A DNA stretch of 64,000 nucleotides from Pseudomonas furukawaii (GTDB lineage Bacteria > Pseudomonadota > Gammaproteobacteria > Pseudomonadales > Pseudomonadaceae), in NCBI RefSeq assembly GCF_002355475.1, contig NZ_AP014862.1:744001-808000 (forward strand), read 5' to 3'. The position numbers and the translations under genes were made by a program. The notes under the pieces were generated by a model, which was not told the DNA's origin, did not search any database, and worked only from the letters and a program-made list of their open reading frames with translations. This document shows, in pieces, positions 43,888-53,973 of this stretch (positions within the stretch are counted from its first letter, which is position 1; each line of letters starts with the position of its first letter).

Positions 43888-45240
43888 ATGCATATCCACA
43901 TCCTCGGCATCTGCGGCACCTTCATGGGTTCGCTGGCGGTGCTGGCCAAGGAACTTGGCCACCGTGTCACCGGCTCCGACGCCAATGTCTACCCGCCCAT
44001 GAGCACCCAGCTGGAGGCCCAGGGCATCGAGTTGATGCAGGGCTACGATCCCGCCCACCTGGAGCCGGCCCCGGACCTGGTGGTGATCGGCAATGCCCTG
44101 TCCCGTGGCAACCCGGCGGTGGAGCAGGTGCTGAACAAGGGGCTGCCCTACGTGTCCGGCCCCCAGTGGCTGGCCGATCACGTGCTGCAGGGGCGCTGGG
44201 TGCTGGCGGCGGCCGGCACCCACGGCAAGACCACCACCAGCAGCATGCTGGCCTGGGTGCTGGAGCACGCGGGCATGAGCCCGGGCTTCCTCATCGGTGG
44301 CGTGCCGCAGAACTTCGGCGTGTCCGCGCGCCTGGGCGGGACGCCGTTCTTCGTGGTGGAGGCCGACGAGTACGACAGCGCCTTCTTCGACAAGCGCTCC
44401 AAGTTCGTCCACTACCGGCCGCGCACCGCGATCCTGAACAACCTGGAATTCGATCACGCGGACATCTTCCCCGACCTCGCCGCCATCGAGCGGCAGTTCC
44501 ACCACCTGGTGCGGACCATCCCCGGCGAGGGCCTGATCATCCATCCCACCACCGAAAGCGCCCTGGTGCGGGTGCTGGAGATGGGCTGCTGGACCCCCGT
44601 GCAGACCACGGGTGAAGGCGGCCAGTGGCAGGCTCGCCTGCTCCGCGAGGATGGCTCGCGCTTCGAGGTGCTGTTCGAGGGCCAGGCCGTCGGCGCCGTG
44701 GACTGGGAACTGACGGGCCAGCACAACGTCGCCAATGCCCTCGCCACCCTGGCCGCCGCGCGCCATGTGGGCGTGGTGCCGGAGCTGGGCGTGGCCGCGC
44801 TGTCGGCCTTCCGCAGCGTCAAGCGACGCATGGAGAAGGTCGCCGAGGTCAAGGGTGTGACCCTCTACGACGACTTCGCCCACCACCCGACCGCCATCGC
44901 CACCACCCTGGACGGCCTGCGCAAGCGCGTGGGCGATGCGCCGGTGATCGCGGTGATCGAACCCCGTTCCAACTCCATGAAGCTGGGCGCCCACCGCGAC
45001 GGCCTGCCGGATTCGGTGAAACTGGCGGACCAGGTGTTCTGGTACGCCCCGCCGAACCTGGGCTGGGACCTGGCGGCCACCGTCGCCGGCTCCAGCGTGC
45101 CGACCCGGGTGTGCGATTCCCTGGAAGCCATCATCGAGGGGGTGAAGGCCATCGCGGCACCCGGCACCCAGGTGGTGATCATGAGCAATGGCGGATTCGG
45201 CGGCCTGCACGGCAAGCTGGCCAAGGCGCTGGAGGACTGA
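43888..45240 (+). CDS. mpl: UDP-MurNAc:L-Ala-D-Glu-meso-Dap ligase (murein recycling)
   Basis: The product has 450 residues. The Mur ligase parts are all present: N-terminal [33 protein letters not shown] loop [48 protein letters not shown] and the C-terminal [16 protein letters not shown]. Mpl reattaches the recycled tripeptide to UDP-MurNAc in the cytoplasm. AGAGG precedes the start. It heads a plus-strand unit with ubiX, one base away. Confidence 0.97.
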   Translation: MHIHILGICGTFMGSLAVLAKELGHRVTGSDANVYPPMSTQLEAQGIELMQGYDPAHLEPAPDLVVIGNALSRGNPAVEQVLNKGLPYVSGPQWLADHVLQGRWVLAAAGTHGKTTTSSMLAWVLEHAGMSPGFLIGGVPQNFGVSARLGGTPFFVVEADEYDSAFFDKRSKFVHYRPRTAILNNLEFDHADIFPDLAAIERQFHHLVRTIPGEGLIIHPTTESALVRVLEMGCWTPVQTTGEGGQWQARLLREDGSRFEVLFEGQAVGAVDWELTGQHNVANALATLAAARHVGVVPELGVAALSAFRSVKRRMEKVAEVKGVTLYDDFAHHPTAIATTLDGLRKRVGDAPVIAVIEPRSNSMKLGAHRDGLPDSVKLADQVFWYAPPNLGWDLAATVAGSSVPTRVCDSLEAIIEGVKAIAAPGTQVVIMSNGGFGGLHGKLAKALED

Positions 45241-45241
45241 A

Positions 45242-45871
45242 ATGAACGGCCCCTCCCGCATCACCCTGGCGATGACCGGCGCCTCTGGCGCCCAGTACGG
45301 CCTGCGCCTGCTGGACTGCCTGATCCAGGAAGACCGCGAGGTGCACTTCCTGATTTCCAAGGCGGCGCAACTGGTGGTAGCCACCGAAACCGACGTGACC
45401 CTGCCGGCCAAGCCCCAGGCCATGCAGGCCTTCCTCAGCGAATACACCGGCGCGGCGCCGGGCCAGATCCGCTGCTACGGCAAGGAGGACTGGATGGCCC
45501 CGGTGGCCTCCGGCTCCGGCGCGCCCACGGCGATGGTGGTGGTGCCCTGTTCCACGGGGACGCTCTCGGCCATCGCCACCGGGGCCTGCAACAACCTGAT
45601 CGAGCGCGCCGCCGACGTGACCCTGAAGGAGCGTCGCCAACTGATCCTGGTACCGCGGGAGGCGCCCTATTCCAGCATCCACCTGGAGAACATGCTCAAA
45701 CTCTCCAACCTGGGGGCGGTGATAGTGCCGGCGTCGCCGGGCTTCTATCACCAGCCCCAGACCATCGACGACCTGGTGGATTTCGTCGTGGCACGGATCC
45801 TCAACCTGCTGGACATTCCCCAGGACATGCTGCCGCGCTGGGGCGAACACCATCAGGGCTGCGATGAATAG
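45242..45871 (+). CDS. ubiX: flavin prenyltransferase
   Basis: The product has 209 residues from ATG 45242, one base after the mpl stop. Typical sequence is [22 protein letters not shown] with the FMN-binding [39 protein letters not shown] and [17 protein letters not shown]. UbiX makes prenylated FMN for the decarboxylase UbiD in ubiquinone synthesis. The next gene overlaps it by 8 bases. Confidence 0.97.
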   Translation: MNGPSRITLAMTGASGAQYGLRLLDCLIQEDREVHFLISKAAQLVVATETDVTLPAKPQAMQAFLSEYTGAAPGQIRCYGKEDWMAPVASGSGAPTAMVVVPCSTGTLSAIATGACNNLIERAADVTLKERRQLILVPREAPYSSIHLENMLKLSNLGAVIVPASPGFYHQPQTIDDLVDFVVARILNLLDIPQDMLPRWGEHHQGCDE

Positions 45872-46151
45872 GGGCGGGCTCGCGCTCCTGCTGACGCTGG
45901 CCCTGACGGGGTGCGCCAGCGTCACCACCCTCAACGCCGCCAAGCCGGGCGCGCCGATCATCTACTCCGGCACACGGCTGGATTGGTACGCGCTCAACGG
46001 CGGCTGCTGCCCGGTGGACCGCTTCGGTGTCGAGCCGCCGGCCCATCCCGCCATCGACCTGCCGGCCAGCGCGTTGCTGGATACCCTGTTGCTGCCCTTC
46101 TCGGTGGCGGCGGAGCTGGGCGTGGGGCTGGGGGTTACCGGCGGTTACTGA
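45864..46151 (+). CDS. YceK/YidQ-family lipoprotein
   Basis: The product has 95 residues, with a signal peptide and lipobox ending in LALTGC, so it is a small outer- or inner-membrane lipoprotein. The mature part ([14 protein letters not shown], then [24 protein letters not shown]) is the standard YceK/YidQ family pattern; function unknown. It overlaps ubiX by 8 bases and is the end of the mpl-ubiX unit. Confidence 0.85.
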   Translation: MNRGGLALLLTLALTGCASVTTLNAAKPGAPIIYSGTRLDWYALNGGCCPVDRFGVEPPAHPAIDLPASALLDTLLLPFSVAAELGVGLGVTGGY

Positions 46152-46237
46152 GGTCGGGAGCGGGTTGGAAGGCCCCGATCGGACCCCGTCGGGGGCTGGT
46201 GCGACGCTGAGTCCGCTCCTGCAGAAAACCCCGGGAT

Positions 46238-47104
46238 TCAGCGCGCCAGGTCGCGGACACCGGCCAGGCTTTCGGCCAGGCCGTATCGGCCCTTGGCATC
46301 GCGCACCACGCGGCCCATGGCGATATCCGGGTCGTGGGTGAACACCAGGCGGCCGTTGCGGGCCAGGAGGTCCGCCAGCAAGGTTTCCTTTTCCTCGATC
46401 AGCCCTTCCGGAAAGCGGTCGTAGCCCATGGTGATGGGCAGGTGGACCCAGGGCGATCCGGGGATCAGGTCGCCGCTGAACACCACCGGTCCGTCGGGCA
46501 TGTCCACTTCCGGCAGCAACTGGCCCGGCGTGTGGCCGTCGCTCCAGTGGAAGCGCCAGCCGGCGCCGAGGCTCGCGCTCCGGTCGCCTTCATCCAGCAG
46601 TTCCAGGCGACCGCTGGCGTCCAGCAATTCCAGCATCTCGGGGATGTAGGAGGCGCGGTCGCGGGCGTGGGGCGCGCAGGCGCGCTGCCATTGTCGGCGA
46701 CCGGTGACGAAGCGCGCCTTGGGGAACAGCAGGCGCGGCGGCTGGCCTTCTTCCCAGGGGGCGAGCAGGCCGCCGGCGTGATCGAAGTGCAGATGGGTGA
46801 GCAGCACCACATCGATATCGGCGTGGTCGAGGCCGACCCGCGCCAGGCTGTCCAGCAGCACATGGTGGCTTTCCTGGACGCCGTAGCGCTGCTTCAGCTC
46901 GGGAGAGAAGAAGGCGCCGATGCCGGTCTCCACCAGGACGTTGCGCTCGCCGTCGCGCACCAGCAGGGCGCGGCAGCCGAGGTCGATGCGGTGCAGTTCG
47001 TCCGGGGCCATCCAGCGCTCCCAGAGGGCGCGGGGGGCGTTGCCGAACATGGCGCCGCCGTCGAGTTTCTGGCTGTTGCCGAGCAGGGTGGTGAGGGTGC
47101 GCAT
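46238..47104 (-). CDS. metallo-beta-lactamase-fold hydrolase
   Basis: The product has 288 residues with the full MBL metal set: [13 protein letters not shown] (HxHxDH), the third histidine in [10 protein letters not shown], the aspartate in VFSGDLIPG, and the final histidine in FTHDPDIA. These hydrolyse esters, lactones or related substrates; the substrate here is unknown. It is the last of a minus-strand series with the methyltransferase and NAD(P)-binding genes but is separated by 67 bases from them. Confidence 0.9.
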   Translation of the reverse strand: MRTLTTLLGNSQKLDGGAMFGNAPRALWERWMAPDELHRIDLGCRALLVRDGERNVLVETGIGAFFSPELKQRYGVQESHHVLLDSLARVGLDHADIDVVLLTHLHFDHAGGLLAPWEEGQPPRLLFPKARFVTGRRQWQRACAPHARDRASYIPEMLELLDASGRLELLDEGDRSASLGAGWRFHWSDGHTPGQLLPEVDMPDGPVVFSGDLIPGSPWVHLPITMGYDRFPEGLIEEKETLLADLLARNGRLVFTHDPDIAMGRVVRDAKGRYGLAESLAGVRDLAR

Positions 47105-47171
47105 GCCGGTTCTCTTTGTGCTGTCGCTGCGTGCGAGGTCGGCAAGGCTAACCCGGAGGCGGGGGCGGCGG

Positions 47172-47783
47172 TCAATCCGCCCAGCCGCGATAGACGAAGG
47201 TCATGGGGCGCGGGCCTGGCAGGTAGCCGCTGTGCAGTTCGCGGATGTGGAAGCCGCCGGCCTCGATCAGTCGCGGTATGTCGCGATCCAGGTGGCAGCC
47301 GCCCGCCAGGGGCTTCCACCAGGGGGTGAGGCGCCGCTGCCAGCGCACCACGGGCAGTTCCGGCGCCAGGCCGTGCTCGGCGAAATGCAGGCGCCCTCCG
47401 GGCTTGAGCACCCGGCGCATTTCCCGCAAGGCGGCCAGGGCATCGGGGATGCTGCAGAGGGTGAAGGTGCAGACGATGCTGTCGAAGCGGCCATCCTCGG
47501 CGCGGATCTCACCCAGCTCCAGGGCGATGGTCTCTACCGGTATCCCGATGGTCTCGGCGCGGCGGCGGGCCAGCGCCTGCATCTGCGCGGCGGGATCGAC
47601 GCCGGTGATCCGGCTGACCCGGGCCGGGTCGTAGAAGGCGAGGTTGAGGCCGGTGCCGATACCGATCTCCAGGACCTCGCCCTCGGCCTCGGGCACGACC
47701 AGGGAGCGGGTCTTCATGACCTGGCCCATGCCGCAGGCGAAGTCGATCAGGTACGGCAGGACGCGTCGGTCGTAGAAGCCCAT
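47172..47783 (-). CDS. class I SAM-dependent methyltransferase
   Basis: The product has 203 residues. Methyltransf_11-type motifs are visible: motif [50 protein letters not shown] and [20 protein letters not shown]. The C-terminal [31 protein letters not shown] suggests small-molecule or lipid/quinone substrates. It starts 3 bases downstream of the NAD(P)-binding gene's stop and is cotranscribed with it. Confidence 0.9.
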   Translation of the reverse strand: MGFYDRRVLPYLIDFACGMGQVMKTRSLVVPEAEGEVLEIGIGTGLNLAFYDPARVSRITGVDPAAQMQALARRRAETIGIPVETIALELGEIRAEDGRFDSIVCTFTLCSIPDALAALREMRRVLKPGGRLHFAEHGLAPELPVVRWQRRLTPWWKPLAGGCHLDRDIPRLIEAGGFHIRELHSGYLPGPRPMTFVYRGWAD

Positions 47784-47786
47784 GGG

Positions 47787-48428
47787 TCAGCGACCCAGGC
47801 GGCGCAGGTCGTCGGACTCGATGATGCGGGTGCCGTCCTCTTCCTCCAGCGCCAGGCGCCAGAGCGCCCGGGCCAGGCGGCAGGCCTCGATGCCGCGGTA
47901 CTTGCCGGGCACCCAGCGCATGAAGGGTTCGGCCAGGCGCTCGCCCAGGCGGAACTCGCTGCGCGGCCCCATCAGCAGCGAGGGGCGGGCGATGGTCAGT
48001 TGCGGCCAGTCCATGGCCTTCAGCGCCGTTTCCATCTCGCCCTTGACCTTGTTGTAGAAGATCGAGGACGCGGGGTTGGCGCCCAGGGCGCTGATCACGA
48101 TGAAGTGCCGGGCGCCCAGCTCGCGTGCGCGGCGGGCGAAGGCCAGTACCAGTTCCAGGTCCACGGCGCGGAAGGCTTCCTGGGAGCCGGCCTGGCGGAG
48201 GGTACTGCCCAGGCAGCAGAAGGCCACGTCCACGGGACCTTCCAGTTGCGGAAGAAGGGATTCCAGGGCGCCGACGGGATTCACCAGGTGCGGGTGTTCG
48301 GCCAGGGGGCGGCGAGTCGGCGCCAGGACCCTGGCCACCGTAGGCTCGTTGAGCAGCCGGTCGAGCAGGTGCTCACCGGTCAGACCCGTGGCGCCGGCGA
48401 GCAGGATGTGCTTGGGCGTCAGATGCAT
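47787..48428 (-). CDS. NAD(P)-binding oxidoreductase of the atypical SDR type
   Basis: The product has 213 residues from [20 protein letters not shown] at 48428 (GGAGAG upstream). The dinucleotide loop [11 protein letters not shown] is intact and [32 protein letters not shown], then [26 protein letters not shown] follow the pattern of the HTATIP2/TIP30-like atypical SDRs. There is Y-x-x-x-K in YNKVKG. Substrate unknown. It follows the MORN/C13 gene by 28 bases. Confidence 0.88.
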   Translation of the reverse strand: MHLTPKHILLAGATGLTGEHLLDRLLNEPTVARVLAPTRRPLAEHPHLVNPVGALESLLPQLEGPVDVAFCCLGSTLRQAGSQEAFRAVDLELVLAFARRARELGARHFIVISALGANPASSIFYNKVKGEMETALKAMDWPQLTIARPSLLMGPRSEFRLGERLAEPFMRWVPGKYRGIEACRLARALWRLALEEEDGTRIIESDDLRRLGR

Positions 48429-48456
48429 AGTGTCTCTCCGCTGATACGGTCTCAGC

Positions 48457-50184
48457 TTAGTGGCTGCGGGCGGTTTTGTCGGGATCGGCGGCGTTCTGCG
48501 CGGTGAGGGCCCGTTCGGCCTGCTGCTCGCGCAGTTCGCGCCAACGGGCGGTAACCGCCTTGGGCGCCCAGATCTGGGGTTCCGACGCTTCGAAGTCATC
48601 GGCCTGCTCGCGCTCGGCCACCTTGGTACGGGCAATGCCGAAGGCGCGCTCCAGGTCGTCGGTCTCGCTGAAGGCGTCGGCGAACAGGGCGCGGCCGAAG
48701 TAGGTGAAATCGCTTTCCTCGGAGCAGCCGAAGGACACGCGGTCGGCGCGGGCCGCAGTCATGATCAGGGTCTTGTCGTCCTTGATGGGCGGGATGAAAC
48801 CACCGGAATAGCAGGCGGAGATCACCAGGACCTTGAGCCGGTCCTTCAGCGGAACCAGCAGGTCCGCCAGCTCCCTGGCGGGCAGTTGCGGCAGCTGCAG
48901 GCCGGGTTGCTCCAGCACCAGCTCGTGGTTGGCCGAGCCGTGGCTGGTGAGGTAGATGAACACCAGGTCCTCCGGCCCGCTTTTCCGGGCGACGGCCTGG
49001 ATGGCGCGGGACAGGCTTTCCCGGGTGGCCAGGGGGCGGTTGGCCATGTGGTCGCGATGATTGACCAGGGTGACCTGGCCGCTGGCGCCGAAGCGTTCGG
49101 CCAGCAGCCGGGAGACGTAGTTCGCTTCACGCAGGAACACGCTCTGGCGACCGTCGCCCGCGAGGGTGATGGCGTACAGTTCCAGCGCCGGGGTCGAGGA
49201 GGGCAGTGCGTCCAGGGCCTGTTGCAGCAGCGGTCCCTGGGCCAGCAGGCCGACTTCGAGGGGATCGGAGAGCGCGCGGTCCTGTTCGTCGCGAATGCGC
49301 GTGCCCGCCCGCCAGAAACCGGTTGTCCGGGTGCCGTCGGCGAGCGACAGGGTTCCGCGGCCGTCGTACTCACCGTCGCCGAACTGGCCCTCGTAGCGGC
49401 TGCCGTCGGCGAGGGTCAGCGTGCCCTCGCCCTGGTAGCGCCAGTGACGGAAGTGCCCCCGATAGTGGCTGCCGTCGGCGCCGATGAACTCGCCCTGGCC
49501 CAGCAGGTCGCCGTTCTTGAAGGTGCCGGTCCAGATGTCGCCGTCGGCGCTGGTATAGCGCCCCTTGCCGTGGAACAGGCTGTTGCGGAACTGGCCGATG
49601 TAGTGGGAGCCGTCTTCCCCCTGGAAAGCGCCCTGGCCCTGGAGCTGGCCGTGCTTGAACCGGCCGGCGTAACGGTTGCCGTCCGCGTCGGTGCGCACGC
49701 CTTCGCCGTCCGGCTGGCCATTGCGGAACAGGCCCTGGTAGTGGCTGCCGTCAGCCCATTCGAGGCTGCCGGAGCCGTGGTACTGGTCGTTGCGGAACTC
49801 GCCGCGGTAGGTCAGGTCACCCTGCTTGAGGGTGCCCTCGCCATTGAACTGGTTGCCGGCAAAGCGGCCCGCGTAGGTGGTGCCGTTGCCGTAGCTGAGC
49901 GTGCCCTGGCCGTGGAACAGGCCCGCCTTGAACTCGCCGATGTAGACCAGCCCGTTGGGGCCATGCCATTGGCCTCGACCCTCGGGCTGGCCGTCCTTGA
50001 ACTGCCCTTCGAACCAGGTGCCGTTGCTGTAGTCCAGTCGACCCGGCCCCTGCAGCAGCCCGTCCACCAGCTCGCCACGGTAGCGGGAGCCGTCGGGCAG
50101 CCGGGCGTCCGGCGGAGTCAGGGGTTCCCCCTCGCCGCAGGCCGTGAGCAGCAGGGCGAGGGTGAGGGGCAGAAGGGGCTTCAT
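48457..50184 (-). CDS. MORN-repeat lipoprotein with C13 caspase-fold peptidase domain
   Basis: The product has 575 residues. A signal peptide with lipobox (LLLTAC, C16) gives an envelope lipoprotein. Residues about 33-290 hold eleven MORN repeats plus a partial twelfth (Y-x-G-x-F-x-x-G-x-x-x-G-x-G pattern). Residues about 330-540 form a C13-type caspase-fold domain with the dyad H415 (IYLTSHGS) and C458 ([10 protein letters not shown]). Caspase-fold peptidases usually cut after acidic, basic or asparagine residues; here the target is unknown. It is the first of the minus-strand group with the NAD(P)-binding and methyltransferase genes. The fusion is, as far as I recall, seen in pseudomonads but not characterised. 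Confidence 0.9.
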   Translation of the reverse strand: MKPLLPLTLALLLTACGEGEPLTPPDARLPDGSRYRGELVDGLLQGPGRLDYSNGTWFEGQFKDGQPEGRGQWHGPNGLVYIGEFKAGLFHGQGTLSYGNGTTYAGRFAGNQFNGEGTLKQGDLTYRGEFRNDQYHGSGSLEWADGSHYQGLFRNGQPDGEGVRTDADGNRYAGRFKHGQLQGQGAFQGEDGSHYIGQFRNSLFHGKGRYTSADGDIWTGTFKNGDLLGQGEFIGADGSHYRGHFRHWRYQGEGTLTLADGSRYEGQFGDGEYDGRGTLSLADGTRTTGFWRAGTRIRDEQDRALSDPLEVGLLAQGPLLQQALDALPSSTPALELYAITLAGDGRQSVFLREANYVSRLLAERFGASGQVTLVNHRDHMANRPLATRESLSRAIQAVARKSGPEDLVFIYLTSHGSANHELVLEQPGLQLPQLPARELADLLVPLKDRLKVLVISACYSGGFIPPIKDDKTLIMTAARADRVSFGCSEESDFTYFGRALFADAFSETDDLERAFGIARTKVAEREQADDFEASEPQIWAPKAVTARWRELREQQAERALTAQNAADPDKTARSH

Positions 50185-50223
50185 GGGGTGTCCTGGGCAG
50201 GGGTCTGACTTTCAGTTTGGCGC

Positions 50224-50251
50224 AAAAAAGCCCGCAGCTGCGGGCTTTTTT
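50224..50251. terminator. bidirectional terminator after the MaoC gene
   Basis: AAAAAAGCCCGCAG at 50224-50237 is followed directly by its reverse complement CTGCGGGCTTTTTT (50238-50251), a perfect hairpin with A and T runs. Confidence 0.92.
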
Positions 50252-50268
50252 GAGACAGGGACTCGGGG

Positions 50269-50724
50269 TCAGACGAAGCAGAGGCTCAGGGATTCGGCGA
50301 TGTAGGCGGGCTTCTGCTGGCCTTCGATCTCCAGGGTGCAGAGGGCCTTGATCAGCCACTGTCCGGGGTTCTTTTCGGTGACGTCGATGATCTTCACCGC
50401 CAGGCGCACGCGGGAGTCCACCTTCACCGGCTGGATGAAACGCACGCTGTCCAGGCCATAGTTGACGGCCATCTTCAGGCCTTCCGGCATGACCAGGAGG
50501 CCGTCGATGAGCTTCGGGATGAGCGAGAGGCTGAGGAAGCCATGGGCGATGGTGGAGCCGAAGGGCGTGTGCCTGGCCCGCTCCGGATCGACGTGGATGA
50601 ACTGGTGGTCGCCGGTGCATTCGGCGAACTGGTTGATCCGTTCCTGATCGATGGTCACCCATTCCGAGTGGCCCAGCTCCTTGCCGATGTAGTTCTTCAG
50701 TTCCGCTGCTGGTACGAACGCCAT
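50269..50724 (-). CDS. MaoC-like (R)-enoyl-CoA hydratase
   Basis: The product has 151 residues with the hot-dog hydratase motif: ITGDHQFIHVDPERARHTPFG-type sequence (CTGDHQFIHVD, with catalytic D and H), then STIAHGFLSLSLIPKL. MaoC-like hydratases of this length hydrate trans-2-enoyl-CoA to (R)-3-hydroxyacyl-CoA. Single gene with its own terminator. Confidence 0.92.
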   Translation of the reverse strand: MAFVPAAELKNYIGKELGHSEWVTIDQERINQFAECTGDHQFIHVDPERARHTPFGSTIAHGFLSLSLIPKLIDGLLVMPEGLKMAVNYGLDSVRFIQPVKVDSRVRLAVKIIDVTEKNPGQWLIKALCTLEIEGQQKPAYIAESLSLCFV

Positions 50725-50879
50725 GCGTCATCCTCCGTGGATGCAGTGTTGTAATTCTTCTCATTCCGGGGCGAGCCCCGCATCTTGCGTGCAGGGTCTA
50801 GATCAGCATGCCGGGAAGGGCCGGTCAAGACGCCATGCCCTCTGCGAATGGCGGGTTATAGCGCGGCGGCGGGCGGGCC

Positions 50880-50885
50880 TATAAT
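50880..50885 (+). promoter_or_regulatory. -10 box of the cidA-lrgB unit
   Basis: A perfect TATAAT lies 51 bases before the CidA-like start; the -35 region is GC-rich and weak. Confidence 0.45.
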
Positions 50886-50935
50886 GCGGCCTTCCCGGCG
50901 GCTCGCCCTGCCGGCGCCCATTCCTGGAGATCGTG

Positions 50936-51298
50936 ATGCTGTTGCGCGGACTGACCTGGCTGGTGCTGTTCCAGCTGATCGGCAGCGGGCTCAACGCCCT
51001 GTTCCTGTCCATGCTGCCCGGACCCATCATCGGCCTGGTGCTGCTCTTCCTCTATCTGCTGGTGCGTGGCGAGGTCGGCGAACCCCTGAGCCTCGCCGCC
51101 GGCAGCCTGCTGCGCTACCTGCCACTGCTGCTGGTGCCGCCGGCGGTGGGGGTGATGGTCTATGCCCAGGCGATCTGGGAAGACGTCTGGGCCATCGTCG
51201 GCACCCTGGTGCTGTCGTTGTTCGCGGCCTTCATCTTCTGCGGCTGGCTGATGCAGAGGCTCATCGACCGCCAGGGCCGACGCGGGGAGGAGCCATGA
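50936..51298 (+). CDS. CidA/LrgA-family holin-like protein
   Basis: The product has 120 residues from ATG 50936 (GGAGA 6 bases upstream; a GTG one codon earlier is ignored). It has four membrane helices and the family pattern: LFQLIGSGLNALFLSMLPGPIIGLVLLFLYLL, then LVPPAVGVM. CidA/LrgA proteins are holin-like and act in murein hydrolase control or in pyruvate/acetate transport with their LrgB partner. The stop overlaps the next start by 4 bases. Confidence 0.92.
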   Translation: MLLRGLTWLVLFQLIGSGLNALFLSMLPGPIIGLVLLFLYLLVRGEVGEPLSLAAGSLLRYLPLLLVPPAVGVMVYAQAIWEDVWAIVGTLVLSLFAAFIFCGWLMQRLIDRQGRRGEEP

Positions 51299-52011
51299 GC
51301 CTCGACTGGAGTGCCGCCATGCAGGCGGTGGTACACCATCCGCTGTTCGGCTTCGGCATGACCCTGGCGGCCTATCAGTTGGCCCTGGCCGCCTACGAGC
51401 GGACGCGCTGGGTCTTCCTGCAGCCGGTGCTGCTGTCCATGCTGCTGCTGATCGGGGTGCTGCTGGCCTTCGGCATCAGCTACCAGGAATACCGGCAGAG
51501 CACCCAGTTGCTCACGGTATTCCTCGGCCCGGCCACCGTCGCCCTGGCGGTGCCGCTGTTCCTCAACCTGCGGCGGATCCGCCAGCTGTTCTGGCCGACG
51601 CTGCTGACGCTGGTGTTCGGCGGCCTCTTCGCTACGCTGTCGGTAGCGCTGCTGGGCTGGTGGTTCGGCACCGAGCACATGGTGCTGATGACCCTGCTGC
51701 CGAAGTCGGTGACCTCCCCGATCGCCATGCTGGTGGCGGAGCAGTTGGGGGGCGTGGCGGCCCTGGCAGCGGTGTTCGTGCTGATCACCGGCGTGCTTGG
51801 CGCCATCATGGGGCCGGAGTTGCTGCGCCGTTGCGGGGTCCGCCATCCAGCGGCGCAGGGCATGGCCCTGGGGCTCACCGCCCATGCGGTGGGAACCGCC
51901 CGGGCGCTGCAGGAGGGCGAGGAGTGCGGCGCCTTCGCCGCCCTGGCCATGAGCCTGATGGGGGTCGCCACCGCCGTGCTGCTGCCCCTTGCCGTTGCAC
52001 TGATTGCCTGA
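51295..52011 (+). CDS. LrgB/CidB-family membrane protein
   Basis: The product has 238 residues from ATG 51295. It has the LrgB signature LLPKSVTSPIAMLVAEQLGG and TGVLGAIMGPELLRRCGVRHPAAQGMALGLTAHAVGTARAL, with about six or seven membrane segments. It is translationally coupled to the CidA-like gene (ATGA overlap), as usual for cidAB/lrgAB. Confidence 0.94.
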   Translation: MSLDWSAAMQAVVHHPLFGFGMTLAAYQLALAAYERTRWVFLQPVLLSMLLLIGVLLAFGISYQEYRQSTQLLTVFLGPATVALAVPLFLNLRRIRQLFWPTLLTLVFGGLFATLSVALLGWWFGTEHMVLMTLLPKSVTSPIAMLVAEQLGGVAALAAVFVLITGVLGAIMGPELLRRCGVRHPAAQGMALGLTAHAVGTARALQEGEECGAFAALAMSLMGVATAVLLPLAVALIA

Positions 52012-52020
52012 GGTCCTTGC

Positions 52021-52611
52021 ATGAAGCTGCCGCTGTTTCCCCTCAATACCGTGCTCTTCCCCGGTTGCACCCTGGACCTGCAGATCTTCGAGGCGCGCTA
52101 TCTGGACATGATCGGCCGCTGCATGAAGCAGGGCGAAGGCTTCGGCGTGGTGGGCATTCTCGAGGGGCAGGAAGTGGGGGAGGCCGCCAGCCAGTTCGCC
52201 GCCATCGGCTGCGAGGCGCAGATCCGCGACTGGGAGCAGCGGCCCAACGGGCTGCTGGGCATTCGGGTCGAGGGTGGTCGGCGCTTCCGGGTGCGGACGG
52301 CCCAGGTGCTCAAGGACCAGCTGACGGTGGCCGAGGTGGAGTGGCTGGAGGATGAGCCCGAACGCCCGCTCCGCGCCGAGCATGCCGATCTGGCCGCCCT
52401 GCTCAACGCCCTGGCGGAGCACCCCATGGTCCAGGGGCTGGGCATGGGTGGCGTCGTGACGGGGCAGCAGGCCCTGGCCAACCAGCTGGCCTACCTGCTG
52501 CCCTTCCCGGTGCCCGAGAAACTGCACCTGCTGGGCCTGGGCAGCGTGGATGAGCGACTGGGCGTGCTCCAGGGAATGCTGGATCAGTTGCAGGGCGACT
52601 CCACCGCCTGA
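52021..52611 (+). CDS. Lon N-terminal (substrate-binding) domain protein
   Basis: The product has 196 residues, consisting only of the Lon LAN/PUA-like domain: LPLFPLNTVLFPGCTLDLQIFEARYLDMI, then GFGVVGI and GCEAQI. The ATPase and protease parts of Lon are absent and the length is normal for these stand-alone proteins. The role is unknown, possibly binding of unfolded protein. It starts 9 bases after lrgB and is part of that unit. Confidence 0.92.
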   Translation: MKLPLFPLNTVLFPGCTLDLQIFEARYLDMIGRCMKQGEGFGVVGILEGQEVGEAASQFAAIGCEAQIRDWEQRPNGLLGIRVEGGRRFRVRTAQVLKDQLTVAEVEWLEDEPERPLRAEHADLAALLNALAEHPMVQGLGMGGVVTGQQALANQLAYLLPFPVPEKLHLLGLGSVDERLGVLQGMLDQLQGDSTA

Positions 52612-52656
52612 GCCTGCCTGGGCGCGGAGCCGATCGGTCTCCGCACCCGCCCCGGC

Positions 52657-53973
52657 CTAGTAGCTGTAGCGCGCCAGGGCTTCCGGCAGGGCCCAGGTGG
52701 CGACGCCGCCCAGCAGCGCCAGGCAGGCCGGCAGCACCAGTACCCAGACCTTCGGCGGCATGGCCTCGAGGGGCGCGGCGCGTTGCATCAGCGCCAGGCT
52801 GGCCGCCGCGATGCCGCCTGCCAGCAGCCCCCCGGCGACGATATCGGTGGGCCAGTGCACGCCCAGGTAGACGCGCGAGAGGGCGATGGCCACGGCGGGC
52901 AGGGCGGCCAGCAGCAGCCAGGTCAGGCGCAGGCGGCCGGGCTGGCCGCGACCGGCGAGGATGCCCAGTACCAGGAAGAAAGCGAAAGCCGCCGAGCTGT
53001 GGCCGCTGGGGAAACTGAAGGAGCCCAGTGGCTCGGCGAGGATATCCGGCCGCGCCCGGGCGAAGAAGTGCTTCAACGCGGTGTTGGCGAGGGCGGTGGC
53101 GATCAGCGTGCCGGCGGCGAAGCAGGCGGCGCGCCATTGGCGCGCCACCAGCAGCAGCGTCGCCAGCAGGGCGCCGGCCAGCAGCTGGGTGGTGAAGTCG
53201 CCGAGCCGGGTCACCAGCACCATCAGGCGGTCGAGGCTGCCATTGCGCTGTTCCTGGACCAGCGCCATCAGGCCCTGGTCAAGGGCCTGCAGGTGGGGCC
53301 AGCCCACCAGCATCGCCGCGAGGGCCGCCAGGCAGAGGGCCGCCGCCATCGGATTGGCCCAGCGCTTCTCCCGCAGGGTGTTGTGGGCGATCACGGCCAG
53401 CATGCCCAGGACGACCACCATCACCACCCCGGCTTCGCCCCAGAACCCTTCCGGCAGCGGCAGGCGCAGGGCGGCGCCGGTGGCCCAGCCGGGAACCAGG
53501 TAGGCCACGGCCCAGCCGGCGGCCGCCAGCATGCTTACGGCGATGAAGCGCGGGAAGGGCATGTCCAGCATGCCGGCCACCATGGGCAGCATGGGGCGAA
53601 GCGGGCCGATGTAGCGGCCCACGAGCAGGCTGGCGACGCCATAGCGCTGGAAGTAGCTTTCGGCGCCGTTGATCCATTCCGGGTGGTTTCGCAGCACGGG
53701 CAGGCGACGGATGTTCTGGTGGAAGCGCCGGCCGATGCCGTAGGAGATCAGGTCCCCGAGCAGGCCGCCGGTGTAGGCGAGCAGCAGGGTTTCCCAGAGC
53801 TCCAGGGCGCCGCTGCCCGCCATGACGCCGACCGCGAAGAGCAGCGCCACCCCCGGCACCAGGATGCCGGCGACGGCCAGGCATTCGATGCAGGCGATGA
53901 GGAAGATGGCCAGGCCCAGCCATTCCGGGTTGGCGCCCAGCCAGGTGGTGACCTGGTCGAACCATTGAGTCAT
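52657..53973 (-). CDS. DedA-PAP2 fusion membrane phosphatase
   Basis: The product has 438 residues. The first 190 are a DedA domain (IECLAVAGILVPGVALLFAVGVMAG, GRYIGPLRPMLPMVAGMLDM). The C-terminal half is a PAP2 phosphatase with all three motifs: KHFFARARPD, FPSGHSSAAFAF, and SRVYLGVHWPTDIVAG. The fusion would couple lipid handling or flipping to lipid (undecaprenyl-pyrophosphate or phosphatidate) dephosphorylation. About twelve membrane segments are predicted. It overlaps the upstream glycosylase gene by 4 bases. Confidence 0.93.
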   Translation of the reverse strand: MTQWFDQVTTWLGANPEWLGLAIFLIACIECLAVAGILVPGVALLFAVGVMAGSGALELWETLLLAYTGGLLGDLISYGIGRRFHQNIRRLPVLRNHPEWINGAESYFQRYGVASLLVGRYIGPLRPMLPMVAGMLDMPFPRFIAVSMLAAAGWAVAYLVPGWATGAALRLPLPEGFWGEAGVVMVVVLGMLAVIAHNTLREKRWANPMAAALCLAALAAMLVGWPHLQALDQGLMALVQEQRNGSLDRLMVLVTRLGDFTTQLLAGALLATLLLVARQWRAACFAAGTLIATALANTALKHFFARARPDILAEPLGSFSFPSGHSSAAFAFFLVLGILAGRGQPGRLRLTWLLLAALPAVAIALSRVYLGVHWPTDIVAGGLLAGGIAAASLALMQRAAPLEAMPPKVWVLVLPACLALLGGVATWALPEALARYSY

